Shown here one piece after another: positions 1 to 8,416 of a stretch of DNA of 64,000 nucleotides. Where the stretch lies: the NCBI RefSeq assembly GCF_900114245.1, contig NZ_FOSK01000008.1, forward strand, positions 62,001-126,000, in the 5' to 3' direction. Every line of letters begins with the position of its first letter. Position 1 is the stretch's first letter. This stretch comes from Pseudovibrio ascidiaceicola (GTDB taxonomy: Bacteria > Pseudomonadota > Alphaproteobacteria > Rhizobiales > Stappiaceae). The notes below the pieces were generated by a model. The model saw only the letters and a list, made by a program, of their open reading frames with translations. It was not told the origin of the DNA and ran no database searches. The position numbers and the translations under genes are program-made.

Positions 1-661
1 TGTTTCTGATGTCTACGTGTGTATGGTGCGCACGGGGGAGGATGGGCCGAAGGGGATATCGTGCATCGTTGTTGAGAAGGATGCGCCGGGTCTGTCCTTT
101 GGGGCCAATGAGCATAAGCTTGGATGGTGCAGCCAGCCGACGGCGCAGGTGATCTTTGAAGATTGTCGTGTGCCAGTTGAGAACCTGGTTGGCGAAGAAG
201 GGCAGGGATTTTCTATCGCCATGGCCGGGCTTGATGGGGGGCGTCTGAATATTGGTGCCTGCTCGCTTGGTGGGGCGCAGTTCTGTCTGGACCGGGCTTT
301 GCAATACATGGATGAGCGTAAGCAGTTTGGGCGTTCGCTGGCTCAGTTTCAGGCGCTGCAGTTCAAGGTTGCGGATATGGCGACTGAGCTGGAAGCGGCG
401 CGTTTGTTGTTGCACAAAGCGGCGGCTCTGCTGGATCGGAAAGATCCTCAAGCGACCAAGATGGCAGCGATGGCGAAGCGCCTTGCAACGGATACGGGCT
501 TCAAGGTGGTCAATGAAGCGCTGCAGATCCATGGTGGTTACGGTTATCTGAAGGATTATCCGTTGGAGCGTCATTTGCGCGACTTGCGGGTGCACCAGAT
601 TCTGGAAGGGACCAACGAGATCATGCGCGTCATCGTGGCGCGTGAACTGATGAAAGCTTGA
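1..661 (+). CDS. Acyl-CoA dehydrogenase (isobutyryl-CoA dehydrogenase-like), 5' truncated
   Basis: C-terminal 219 or so residues of a flavin acyl-CoA dehydrogenase; the reading frame is open from base 2, so the gene starts before the window. Visible family marks are the middle beta-domain (PKGISCIVVEKDAPGL), the helical C-terminal domain with ERKQFGRSLAQFQALQFKVADM, and the end motif IHGGYGYLKDYPLERHLRD followed by QILEGTNEIMR. Such enzymes oxidise acyl-CoA to enoyl-CoA and pass electrons to ETF. Isobutyryl-CoA is the preferred substrate by context: the next genes carry out later valine-degradation steps. Substrate assignment is inference; another short branched-chain acyl-CoA is possible. 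Confidence 0.9.
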   Translation, partial: VSDVYVCMVRTGEDGPKGISCIVVEKDAPGLSFGANEHKLGWCSQPTAQVIFEDCRVPVENLVGEEGQGFSIAMAGLDGGRLNIGACSLGGAQFCLDRALQYMDERKQFGRSLAQFQALQFKVADMATELEAARLLLHKAAALLDRKDPQATKMAAMAKRLATDTGFKVVNEALQIHGGYGYLKDYPLERHLRDLRVHQILEGTNEIMRVIVARELMKA

Positions 662-822
662 GTTGCTGAAGCGGTTCTTCTTAGGATGGGCTGAGTGAGC
701 TGCTTTAGCTTTTGTGTTGCGTATCTTTACCCGAAAGCCAATGTCCTGCTTTCGGAAATACGCCAGATAATTTTAGCAAAATGAATAGGTACGCTGTGCA
801 ACAGGAATATGCGGGGGAAGTC

Positions 823-1872
823 TTGTCCGAAACTACTGATGTTCTCTTTGAAGAGAAGGGCCATGCCGGTCTTATCATTCTCAATCGCTCCAAGGCGCTG
901 AATGCGCTGACACATGAGATGTGCGTTGCTATGCACCGGCAGCTGGAGCGCTGGTTGATTGATGATGCAGTTCATCATGTTGTCATCAAGAGTAACAGTG
1001 AAAAAGCCTTCTGCGCGGGTGGGGATATTCGTCAGGTTGCCGAAAACGGTCCTGAGAAAATTGATGTGAGCCTGCCGTTCTTTGCAGATGAGTATCGTCT
1101 CAACACCTACATGGAAAGTTACGCTAAGCCTTTGATCGCACTGCTCGATGGCATTGTGATGGGTGGTGGTGTCGGCATCTCGGTTCACGGTGCGTATCGT
1201 GTGGGCAGTGAGAAGACAATGTTTGCCATGCCTGAGACGGCGATTGGCTTTTTCCCGGATGTGGGCGGTAGTCATTTCCTGCCGAAGATGCCCCAGAACA
1301 CGGGCATGTACTGCGCGATGACCGGGGAGCGTTTGAGGCAGGCGGATTGTTACTGGACAGGCATCCTGACCCATGCAGTGAAATCTGAGGATATGGCAGC
1401 GCTGGAAGAGGCGCTGTGTGAGGCGCAGGACGTAGAGCCTGTGCTGGCGCGCTATGCGTTTGATCCGGGTCCTGCGCCGCTGCATGCCAAAGCGGATGTG
1501 GTGGATGAATGTTTTGGCGCTGAAAGCACGCTGGAAGTTGTGGACCGTCTGCGCAAGCTGTTGGGCTCTGAGCATGATGATTTTGCGGTTGCTGCTCTGG
1601 AAACGATTGGCAAGCGTTCACCGCTCAGCATGGAAGTTGCTTTTCAACAGGTGCGGCGTGGAGTGGGGCTTTCCATGGCTGAGTGTATGGTCATGGAGCA
1701 TCGGATTGTTTCACAGATTCTGCTGGGCAAGGATTTCTATGAGGGTGTACGAGCTGTGATTATCGATAAGGATCATGCACCTAAATGGCAGCATTCAAGC
1801 CTTGCTGAAATAAAAACAGTTGATGTTGAGGCCCATTTTATGTCACCGAAGGGGGGTGACCTCGTATTTTAA
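823..1872 (+). CDS. 3-hydroxyisobutyryl-CoA hydrolase (crotonase superfamily)
   Basis: Crotonase-fold protein that hydrolyses 3-hydroxyisobutyryl-CoA to free 3-hydroxyisobutyrate in valine breakdown. The oxyanion-hole segment KAFCAGGDIRQ, the GIVMGGGVGIS turn, and the MPETAIGFFPDVGG segment with the catalytic Glu and Asp expected for the HIBCH branch are all present, and the size (about 350 residues) fits HIBCH rather than ordinary enoyl-CoA hydratase. The start is uncertain: TTG at 823 gives MSETTDVLF and has a G-rich Shine-Dalgarno five bases upstream; ATG at 781 is in frame but has no visible ribosome site. It lies between the acyl-CoA dehydrogenase and mmsB, consistent with one catabolic cluster. 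Confidence 0.88.
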   Translation: MSETTDVLFEEKGHAGLIILNRSKALNALTHEMCVAMHRQLERWLIDDAVHHVVIKSNSEKAFCAGGDIRQVAENGPEKIDVSLPFFADEYRLNTYMESYAKPLIALLDGIVMGGGVGISVHGAYRVGSEKTMFAMPETAIGFFPDVGGSHFLPKMPQNTGMYCAMTGERLRQADCYWTGILTHAVKSEDMAALEEALCEAQDVEPVLARYAFDPGPAPLHAKADVVDECFGAESTLEVVDRLRKLLGSEHDDFAVAALETIGKRSPLSMEVAFQQVRRGVGLSMAECMVMEHRIVSQILLGKDFYEGVRAVIIDKDHAPKWQHSSLAEIKTVDVEAHFMSPKGGDLVF

Positions 1873-1930
1873 CGGGGCAAGGGGTTTATTGTCTGCGAAT
1901 GGGGCAGATGTGTAAGGTGGAGCTTAAGGT

Positions 1931-2341
1931 ATGCCTGGCGTTTTTGTAGAGCTGATGAAGAGGGTTCCCTCCTTTCAGTTTTTGCTGCATGCGTATGTCA
2001 GGCTGCTTGCCGTCTTCATGCTTTTTGCAGGCCTGAGCTACTGGGGCGCTATACTTGGTGTGCGCCTGATCGATGGTGCTCCGTTTGAGAGTGTCGGCGT
2101 ACAAGTGCAGTCTACCATTATCTTTTTCGCTATTCTCGATCTGGTGACTGCCATCGGTCTGTGGCTGCTTTCCAGCTGGGGAACAGTGATGTGGTTGTTC
2201 CGCTCGCTGGCTCAGGTGGTGATGTATTCCGTGTTTCCCATGGTCTTTGGTCGTAGCCCGACTGAGGTCGTATTCTACATCAGTGCAATCGCCCTTTATC
2301 TCGTTCTGCTTTACCTTGCAGAGCGAGAGGAGCGGGCCTGA
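1931..2341 (+). CDS. Small integral membrane protein (DUF6163-like)
   Basis: 136 residues with four predicted hydrophobic segments (about residues 22-42, 53-72, 80-98 and 108-128) and no recognisable catalytic motif. It resembles the rhizobial family I know as DUF6163, which often sits beside 3-hydroxyisobutyrate dehydrogenase; that name is from memory and unverified. It lies between the hydrolase and mmsB on the same strand, 58 bases after the hydrolase. Function unknown; a link to valine metabolism rests only on position. Confidence 0.75.
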   Translation: MPGVFVELMKRVPSFQFLLHAYVRLLAVFMLFAGLSYWGAILGVRLIDGAPFESVGVQVQSTIIFFAILDLVTAIGLWLLSSWGTVMWLFRSLAQVVMYSVFPMVFGRSPTEVVFYISAIALYLVLLYLAEREERA

Positions 2342-2343
2342 TC

Positions 2344-2363
2344 GACCAAAGTTCAGTTTGGTC
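2344..2363. repeat. Perfect inverted repeat after the DUF6163-like gene
   Basis: GACCAAA and TTTGGTC form a perfect 7-base inverted repeat around the six-base loop GTTCAG, starting three bases after the upstream stop codon. No T-run follows, so it is not a standard intrinsic terminator. It lies about 135 bases upstream of the mmsB start and could be an operator or an RNA-stabilising hairpin. Confidence 0.4.
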
Positions 2364-2498
2364 TGTAACTCATTGAAATTTACTGTTTTACAAACTGCCG
2401 TTCACGTCAAATTGATCTGAGCGAACCCTAGGTGTTCAGCTTGGGGCAAGTTCTAAATGTTCAAAATCCTGACGGACGGCGATTTTCGGGAGGATGCA

Positions 2499-3401
2499 AT
2501 GGGAGAAACTGTTCTTCGCGTTGCTTTTATTGGTCTTGGCAATATGGGCGGCCCTATGGCTGCAAATCTTGTCAAAGCCGGACATGAAGTCGTCGGTGTA
2601 GATCTTTCTGAAGAGGCGCGTGCTGCGTTTCAGGCTGTAGGTGGGCAAGTTGCTTCGTCAGCAGTTGAAGCGGTTCGCGACGTTCAGGCTGTTGTTACCA
2701 TGCTGCCAGCAGGGAAGCATGTTCGTGCCGTGTATACGGGCGAAGATGGAATTCTTGCGCATGCACCAAAGGGCACGCTGTTTATCGATAGCTCGACTAT
2801 TGATGTGGACAGCAGCCGCGATGTTGCAAAAGCAGCAAGCGAAGCTGGCATGGGTATGGTCGATGCTCCGGTTTCCGGTGGTATTGTGGGTGCTGCGAAC
2901 GGCACATTGACCTTTATGGTTGGTGGGCCTGATTCTGCATTTGAACGGGCTAAGCCGCTCCTGGATATTATGGGAGCCTCGATTGTTCATGCCGGTGATG
3001 CTGGCGCTGGGCAGGCAGCAAAGATCTGTAACAACATGTTGCTTGGTATTTCGATGATTGGTACCTGCGAGGCGTTTGTTTTGGCTGAGAAGTTGGGTCT
3101 GGACCCACAGAAGCTTTACGACATCTCCTCCAAGTCCTCCGGTCAGTGTTGGTCTTTGACCTCCTACTGCCCGATTCCCGGACCGGTTCCGACGTCGCCA
3201 GCCAACAATGAATATAAGCCCGGCTTTGCAGCGCCAATGATGCTGAAAGACTTGCTACTGGCGGAAGAGGCAGCAGATTCGAGCGGAGCTAACACACCAA
3301 TGGGTGAGAAGGCGGCTCGGCTTTATGAGGAATACTGTAACAATGGCGGGGAAAACGTCGACTTCTCCGGCATCATCCACTTGCTTCGGAAGTCAGGGTA
3401 A
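2499..3401 (+). CDS. mmsB: 3-hydroxyisobutyrate dehydrogenase
   Basis: NAD-dependent beta-hydroxyacid dehydrogenase that oxidises 3-hydroxyisobutyrate to methylmalonate semialdehyde. The N-terminal Rossmann motif is GLGNMGGPMAANL; the substrate-binding signature is DAPVSGGIVGAANGTLTFMVGG; the catalytic lysine motif is GAGQAAKICNNMLLG. The start at 2499 is chosen because GGGAGG lies five bases upstream and the protein begins just before the first beta strand; an earlier in-frame ATG at 2457 lacks a ribosome site. Length 300 residues is typical. It ends the valine-degradation cluster; a methylmalonate-semialdehyde dehydrogenase is not in the window. Confidence 0.95.
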   Translation: MGETVLRVAFIGLGNMGGPMAANLVKAGHEVVGVDLSEEARAAFQAVGGQVASSAVEAVRDVQAVVTMLPAGKHVRAVYTGEDGILAHAPKGTLFIDSSTIDVDSSRDVAKAASEAGMGMVDAPVSGGIVGAANGTLTFMVGGPDSAFERAKPLLDIMGASIVHAGDAGAGQAAKICNNMLLGISMIGTCEAFVLAEKLGLDPQKLYDISSKSSGQCWSLTSYCPIPGPVPTSPANNEYKPGFAAPMMLKDLLLAEEAADSSGANTPMGEKAARLYEEYCNNGGENVDFSGIIHLLRKSG

Positions 3402-3556
3402 ACAGAGGGTTAACGGAAAGGTCTACACGCTTGCTAGTGATTAAGAAATAATTCATCGTGTCTCTTAAGCGGTTCTTAGAAGCGGTCGCGTAAATTTGCT
3501 TCAAGTGCTGATAAAAATACGAACGCACGAAAAATATGGACATGAGGCGCAACCAG

Positions 3557-4069
3557 ATGATCAATACAAACAGGGCCGTTGAGGTCTTGGCGCAAGAAGA
3601 AGAAACGGTAGGGCTGAAGCCTGCATACCTCGAGGCACTGACGCTCATCGAGCGTTTGCATCGTCGTCTTCTTGACGTCATTAAAGATGAGTTTGACCGG
3701 ATGGGTCGTTCTGATGTGAACAGCGTTCAGGCGCTGCTTCTCTTCAACATCGGCGACGCCGAGCTGACTGCAGGCGAGCTTCGTACTCGCGGTTATTATC
3801 TTGGTTCCAACGTTTCTTATAATCTGAAGAAACTCGTTGAAACCGGATACATCAATCACGAACGTTCCCAGATGGATCGCCGCTCTGTGCGTGTGAGCCT
3901 GACGGAAAAAGGACGCGAGATTGCTCAGATTGTTGATGACCTATACAGTCGTCATATTCTTTCTGTTGAGCAGGTTGGTGAGCTCTCAACCGAGAACTTT
4001 GAAGAGCTGAACCGGTCCCTGCGTCGTCTGGAACGCTTCTGGACAGATCAAATCCTTTATCGTCTGTAA
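3557..4069 (+). CDS. ldtR: LdtR-type MarR-family transcriptional regulator
   Basis: 170-residue winged-helix regulator with the MarR layout: helix-turn-helix around LTAGELRTRGYYLGSNVSY and wing around MDRRSVRVSLTEKG. It matches my memory of LdtR from Liberibacter and Sinorhizobium, which controls an L,D-transpeptidase and osmotic stress tolerance; the transpeptidase next door strengthens this. ATG at 3557 has GAGG nine bases upstream; in-frame ATGs at 3536 and 3542 are also possible but have no clear ribosome site. A strong terminator follows, so it is transcribed separately from the transpeptidase gene. Confidence 0.88.
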   Translation: MINTNRAVEVLAQEEETVGLKPAYLEALTLIERLHRRLLDVIKDEFDRMGRSDVNSVQALLLFNIGDAELTAGELRTRGYYLGSNVSYNLKKLVETGYINHERSQMDRRSVRVSLTEKGREIAQIVDDLYSRHILSVEQVGELSTENFEELNRSLRRLERFWTDQILYRL

Positions 4070-4094
4070 TTTTCGGCGATATCAGGGCTTTCGA

Positions 4095-4133
4095 AAAAAC
4101 ACCGCTTCCTTGCACCGGAAGCGGTGTTTTTGC
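4095..4133 (+). terminator. Intrinsic terminator after ldtR
   Basis: A 14-base stem (AAAACACCGCTTCC with GGAAGCGGTGTTTT) around a seven-base loop, flanked by A-run and T-run, 26 bases after the ldtR stop. The symmetric tails could let it work in both directions, but only the plus strand has a gene ending here. Confidence 0.88.
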
Positions 4134-4135
4134 GT

Positions 4136-4574
4136 TTTCAGGAGGGTGGTTTGGGGTGCTGCGTTTGCCGGGGGTGTGTGGATGGCGGATCAGCTCCGGA
4201 TAAGGCCTCTGTGAGTAAGTTGGGCTGATTGTTGCTTTCTTGCACTAGGTGCAAACCAACACTCGCTGCGTGACCACCTTTTTCCCACTTAGGGTAATTA
4301 GCCATTAAACGGTCACATTGAGTGGGGAATACACGCGCTCACTTTTCGGGCTGAAAAAGTGCTGTTGGCTTTGGAAATTTAGAAACTGTCAACTCTGATT
4401 TGTTCAGGGGAACGATCACTTTCTTTAATTCACCAACAGATGTTCCTCCCCGATTTTTGGCTGAAGTCTTGCGAGTTTGCTAAGATAATGCCATGTAGAT
4501 TTGCCATGTTAAGTCTCTGTTTACCAAGTTACATGGAATCTTACAGAATGACTGATTGCTAGGAGAACTATTTC
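4136..4574. other. Long intergenic region between ldtR and ldtP
   Basis: About 440 bases without a convincing gene. It contains the palindrome at 4240-4254 (listed separately) and a second inverted repeat, CACTTTT with AAAAGTG at 4340-4361. The remainder is AT-richer toward the transpeptidase start. It most likely carries the ldtP promoter with a long leader; no promoter boxes could be placed with confidence. Confidence 0.5.
4240..4254. promoter_or_regulatory. Candidate LdtR operator palindrome
   Basis: Perfect 6-3-6 palindrome TTGCAC-TAG-GTGCAA in the region between the regulator gene and its expected target. MarR-family dimers bind palindromes of about this size, so it is the best operator candidate here. 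Assignment to LdtR is inference from position; I did not find a second clear copy ahead of ldtR itself. Confidence 0.5.
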
Positions 4575-5927
4575 GTGTTGGCACCTCTTTTAAACCGCAG
4601 CAAGTTTGCTCTGGCTCTCGTTGTGAGTACGGGCCTTTCTGCAGGTATGATGTCTGCACAGGCACAGGCACAGGTGAAGGTTCCAGACCTGCTTTCCTAC
4701 AGCGGCAACATTCAGCAGGCCGTCAGTCAGCCAGCGTCGGTTGTTCCTACTCAGCCTATCGTTGGTCAGGGCACGGAATGGGAAGACACCTTTGATGAAG
4801 GCGTTTCATCTCTGGAACAGATCGACTTTGTTGCGCCGATTATCTCCAAGCAGACCACCCAATACATGATCGATGCGATTCTCGATTACGAGCGTATCGC
4901 TCTCAACGGCGGTTGGCCTGAGGTTTCCACTAAGAAAGTTTTGCGCATTGGTATGCGCGCACCAGCGATTGCAGCTTTGCGACAGCGCCTGATTGTTTCA
5001 GGTGACATGGCGCAGCAGGCGGGTGTCTCTGAGGTTTTTGACAGTTACGTTGATTCAGCTGTTCGCCGCTTTCAGTTGCGCCATGGCCTGACACCGGATG
5101 GTGTTGTGGGTCGGGCAACTGTGATTGCGATGAATGTTCCTGTTGAAGTGCGCTTGCAGCAGCTGCGTACTAATCTGGAGCGTGTTTCTGCTTTGGCTGA
5201 AAACGTGACTGACACCTATGTAAACGTGAACATTCCGGCGGCTCGTATTGAGGTTGTTGAGAATGGCCGCGTTCGTTCCCGTCACACTGCTGTTGTTGGT
5301 AAGCAGGATCGGCAGTCTCCGATCCTCAGCTCTGCGATCTATGAAGTGAACTTCAACCCGTACTGGACTGTTCCTGTCAGCATTATCCGGAAAGATCTGA
5401 TTCCGAAAATGCAAAAGGATCCACAGTATCTGGCGAAGAACAACATCCATATCTATGACTGGTATGGCAAAGAAAAGCAGTGGCAGGAGATTGACTGGAA
5501 TACGGATGAGGCGACCCAGTATCGCTTTACGCAGGACCCGGGTGAAGGCAACTCCATGGGCAGCATCCGTATCAACTTCAACAACACGCATCAGGTTTAC
5601 CTGCATGACACGCCAGAGCAGTCTTTGTTCGGCGAAGGTTATCGTTTCCATTCTTCCGGCTGTGTGCGTGTGCAGAACGTTCGTGAGCTGGTGACGTGGT
5701 TGCTAGGCTCAACAACACCAGACTGGACACGCAGCCGTGTGGATGCCGCCATCAACTCTGGTGAGCGTACAGATGTGAAGATGAAGAGCCGTGTGCCGCT
5801 GCATATGTCTTATGTCACAGCCTGGGCGCTGAGCGACGGTATGGTTCATTTCCGTGATGATATCTACGATAAGGATGGGCTTTACGCAGCGAGCGCTGAT
5901 CCTATGGCGCAGGCGTCTGCTCAGTAA
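4575..5927 (+). CDS. ldtP: Exported L,D-transpeptidase (YcbB/LdtP type)
   Basis: 450-residue periplasmic enzyme that cross-links or modifies peptidoglycan through 3-3 (L,D) bonds. GTG start at 4575 with AGGAG nine bases upstream. Signal peptide at residues 1-33 with a likely AQA cleavage region. A peptidoglycan-binding domain lies at about 130-190 (RRFQLRHGLTPDGVVGRAT), then the YkuD catalytic domain at about 210-390 with the active-site motif FHSSGCVRVQN, His359 and Cys363. The lipoprotein-attachment activity of some relatives cannot be judged from sequence. Its neighbour ldtR is the probable regulator. A terminator follows. Confidence 0.92.
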   Translation: MLAPLLNRSKFALALVVSTGLSAGMMSAQAQAQVKVPDLLSYSGNIQQAVSQPASVVPTQPIVGQGTEWEDTFDEGVSSLEQIDFVAPIISKQTTQYMIDAILDYERIALNGGWPEVSTKKVLRIGMRAPAIAALRQRLIVSGDMAQQAGVSEVFDSYVDSAVRRFQLRHGLTPDGVVGRATVIAMNVPVEVRLQQLRTNLERVSALAENVTDTYVNVNIPAARIEVVENGRVRSRHTAVVGKQDRQSPILSSAIYEVNFNPYWTVPVSIIRKDLIPKMQKDPQYLAKNNIHIYDWYGKEKQWQEIDWNTDEATQYRFTQDPGEGNSMGSIRINFNNTHQVYLHDTPEQSLFGEGYRFHSSGCVRVQNVRELVTWLLGSTTPDWTRSRVDAAINSGERTDVKMKSRVPLHMSYVTAWALSDGMVHFRDDIYDKDGLYAASADPMAQASAQ

Positions 5928-5951
5928 GGTTTGCCGAGAGTTTCAAGTTTG

Positions 5952-5990
5952 AAGGGCCGTCTCTGTCTGGTGCAGAGCGGCCCTTTTCTT
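5952..5990 (+). terminator. Intrinsic terminator after ldtP
   Basis: Stem GGGCCG-TCTCTG against CAGAG-CGGCCC with a one-base bulge, followed by TTTTCTTTT, 25 bases after the stop codon. Confidence 0.85.
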
Positions 5991-6085
5991 TTGGGGATGT
6001 GGCAGCGGGCATGCCTGTGCTGCGCCGTATTACCTGCTAAAACGGCAGACAACTTACGAATCTGAGAAGCAAGGTGAGGGGCCAT

Positions 6086-6271
6086 ATGTCGAAGTTAGGG
6101 CAGGTCTATTTTGAAACGCGACTGGTTGGGAACGCTGTTCGCATGACTGCAATTTGTGCTCAGAGCGGTGTGGAAGTGTTCGTTGTGGGACCTCGTAATG
6201 CGAGCGAGTCGCATCTGAAACAGCTGGCGCTTCGTAAGCTGGAACGTAAATTGCAACCTCAAGATGCGTAA
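6086..6271 (+). CDS. Small conserved protein (DUF6898-like)
   Basis: 61 residues, no signal peptide or membrane segment. The pattern of a short beta-rich N-terminus (VYFETRLVGNAVRMTAI), a central VFVVGP and a basic helical end (LALRKLERKL) matches the alphaproteobacterial family I recall as DUF6898, often found just upstream of glyA. ATG at 6086 has GAGGGG a few bases upstream, better than the GTG at 6074. Function unknown. Confidence 0.72.
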   Translation: MSKLGQVYFETRLVGNAVRMTAICAQSGVEVFVVGPRNASESHLKQLALRKLERKLQPQDA

Positions 6272-6454
6272 TTCATAAATTTTGGGTGATGGCAGCAATA
6301 GTATTGCGCAATTCCTATGAACAACGCTTGGTTCGTTACCCCCTATATGTTAATGGGCTAGGACCCGAAGCTACAACTTGTCGGGATGGGAATGCGAAAC
6401 GATATTGGGACGTTTCGTCAGTTTGTTGCTCCAACCTTGTCATGAGGTCCACCT

Positions 6455-7768
6455 ATGTCCGTATCGGATAATCCAATTACGACGCCGCTCTACCCAGAGT
6501 TTTTTACAGGTAGCCTGGCTTCTGGTGACCCAGAGCTTCTCGAGGCAATCAATAAAGAACTTACTCGTCAGCAGAACGAGATTGAGCTTATCGCTTCGGA
6601 AAATATTGTATCTCGCGCTGTGCTTGAGGCGCAGGGTTCCGTCCTGACCAACAAATATGCCGAGGGTTATCCTGGCCGCCGTTACTACGGTGGTTGTGAA
6701 TACGTCGATATCGTTGAGCGTCTTGCAATCGACCGCGTGAAAGAGCTGTTCGGCTGTGATTTTGCTAACGTGCAGGCGAATTCCGGCTCTCAGGCAAACC
6801 AGTCTGTTCTGCTTGCCTTGGCGAAACCAGGCGACACCCTGCTCGGCATGAGCCTTGATGCTGGCGGTCACCTGACACACGGCGCACGCCCGAACTTGTC
6901 CGGCAAGTGGTTCAACGCTGTTCAGTACGGCCTGAACACCGACACTGGCCACATCAACATGGATGAGGTGCGTGAGCTTGCTAAAGAACACCAGCCAAAG
7001 ATCATCATCGCTGGTGGTTCTGCTTATTCTCGTGAGATCGATTTTGCTGCGTTCCGCGCAATCGCTGACGAAGTAGGCGCTTACCTTTGGGTCGACATGG
7101 CTCACTTTGCTGGTCTTGTTGCTGGTGGTCAGCATCCAAGCCCGTTCCCGCATGCGCATGTTGCAACATCCACCACCCATAAGACCCTGCGCGGTCCTCG
7201 TGGTGGTCTGGTTGTTACCAACGACGCTGACATTGCGAAGAAGATCAACTCCGCGATCTTCCCAGGTCTGCAGGGTGGTCCTTTGATGCATGTGATCGCT
7301 GGTAAGGCTGTTGCCTTCGGTGAAGCGTTGCGTCCTGAGTTCAAAACCTACGCGAAAGACGTTGTCGAAAACGCACAGGTTCTGGCTGCGACACTGGTTG
7401 AAGGTGGTCTGGATATCGTTTCTGGCGGTACTGACACTCACCTGATGCTTGTTGACCTGCGTCCAATGGAACTGACCGGCAAAAACGCAGAGATTTCTCT
7501 GGGCCGTGCGAACATCACCTGTAACAAGAACGGTGTTCCGCTTGATCCTCAGAAACCGACGATCACCTCCGGTATCCGCCTTGGTACACCTGCTGGTACA
7601 TCCCGCGGGTTTGGTAAGGAAGAATTCCGTGAAATCGGTAAGCTGATTACCGAGGTTCTGGAAGGTCTGCGCAAAGCAAATTCCGTTGACGACAACGAAG
7701 CTGTGGAAGCACGGGTCAAAGAGAAGGTACTGGCCCTTACTGCCCGGTTCCCAATCTACAAAAACTAA
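6455..7768 (+). CDS. glyA: Serine hydroxymethyltransferase
   Basis: 437-residue PLP enzyme that interconverts serine and glycine while charging tetrahydrofolate with a one-carbon unit. Fold-type I signatures include [20 protein letters not shown] near the start, GSQANQSVL for phosphate binding, [13 protein letters not shown], and the PLP lysine in [13 protein letters not shown] (Lys243). Full length for the family. It begins the conserved rhizobial order glyA-nrdR-rib-nusB, but a terminator separates it from nrdR. The 183-base region before it (6272-6454) has no riboswitch I could recognise. Confidence 0.98.
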   Translation: MSVSDNPITTPLYPEFFTGSLASGDPELLEAINKELTRQQNEIELIASENIVSRAVLEAQGSVLTNKYAEGYPGRRYYGGCEYVDIVERLAIDRVKELFGCDFANVQANSGSQANQSVLLALAKPGDTLLGMSLDAGGHLTHGARPNLSGKWFNAVQYGLNTDTGHINMDEVRELAKEHQPKIIIAGGSAYSREIDFAAFRAIADEVGAYLWVDMAHFAGLVAGGQHPSPFPHAHVATSTTHKTLRGPRGGLVVTNDADIAKKINSAIFPGLQGGPLMHVIAGKAVAFGEALRPEFKTYAKDVVENAQVLAATLVEGGLDIVSGGTDTHLMLVDLRPMELTGKNAEISLGRANITCNKNGVPLDPQKPTITSGIRLGTPAGTSRGFGKEEFREIGKLITEVLEGLRKANSVDDNEAVEARVKEKVLALTARFPIYKN

Positions 7769-7778
7769 TTTAAACGAG

Positions 7779-7811
7779 AAGAACCGCCGGACATCCTTCG
7801 GCGGTTCTTTA
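7779..7811 (+). terminator. Intrinsic terminator after glyA
   Basis: Stem AGAACCGCC with GGCGGTTCT around an eleven-base loop, followed by TT then AGTG; it begins about ten bases after the glyA stop and ends before the nrdR ribosome site. The short T-run suggests partial read-through into nrdR. Confidence 0.75.
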
Positions 7812-7836
7812 GTGTTTAAGTAAGGAGGCAGGCGAG

Positions 7837-8322
7837 ATGCGTTGTCCATATTGCGGGGGTGATGACACCCAGGTGAAGGATTCGCGCCCAACCGAGGATA
7901 ATACAGCTATCCGTCGGCGCAGGGTCTGCCAGACTTGTGGTGGTCGTTTTACCACCTTTGAGCGTGTTCAGCTGCGCGAGCTGACCGTTATCAAGCGTAA
8001 TGGGCGCCGGGTTCCTTTTGATCGCGAAAAGCTGATGCGCTCTGTTCTGATCGCAACCCGCAAACGTCCCGTTGAGCCTGAGCGTATAGAGCGTATGGTG
8101 AGCGGTCTTGTCCGGCAGCTGGAAAGCTCCGGTGAAAGTGATGTTGTTGCGGAAGATATTGGTCATTTGGTCATGGAAGGGCTGAAAACCCTTGACGATG
8201 TGGCTTATGTGCGGTTCGCTTCTGTTTATAAGAATTTCCGCGAGGCCAAAGACTTCGAGGCTCTGCTGGATGAGCTTTCCGATGCGGATGTTGATCCGCT
8301 GATGATGCCGCCACGGACTTAA
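7837..8322 (+). CDS. nrdR: Transcriptional repressor NrdR
   Basis: 161-residue regulator of ribonucleotide reductase genes. The zinc ribbon is visible at the N-terminus ([17 protein letters not shown] and [13 protein letters not shown], four cysteines), followed by the ATP-cone domain at about 48-138, which senses ATP/dATP. AAGGAGG ahead of ATG 7837 is a near-perfect ribosome site. NrdR boxes would be expected upstream of nrd genes, which are not in this window. Confidence 0.97.
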   Translation: MRCPYCGGDDTQVKDSRPTEDNTAIRRRRVCQTCGGRFTTFERVQLRELTVIKRNGRRVPFDREKLMRSVLIATRKRPVEPERIERMVSGLVRQLESSGESDVVAEDIGHLVMEGLKTLDDVAYVRFASVYKNFREAKDFEALLDELSDADVDPLMMPPRT

Positions 8323-8416
8323 TCTCTGGCTTTTTGCAGTGTTGTGTTGCGTATTTTATTCGAAGATCGGGCTTTTCTTTTAGGGAATACGTTGTAGTGC
8401 TGGCAGGGGGATAGCT

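Noticed and set aside
6286-6471. 61-residue ORF overlapping the glyA start
   Set aside because: Overlaps the conserved glyA N-terminus and lacks a ribosome site.
6440-7891. 483-residue open frame opposite glyA
   Set aside because: Pure antisense shadow of a strongly conserved gene; codon bias keeps stops out of that frame, and the translation has no domain character.
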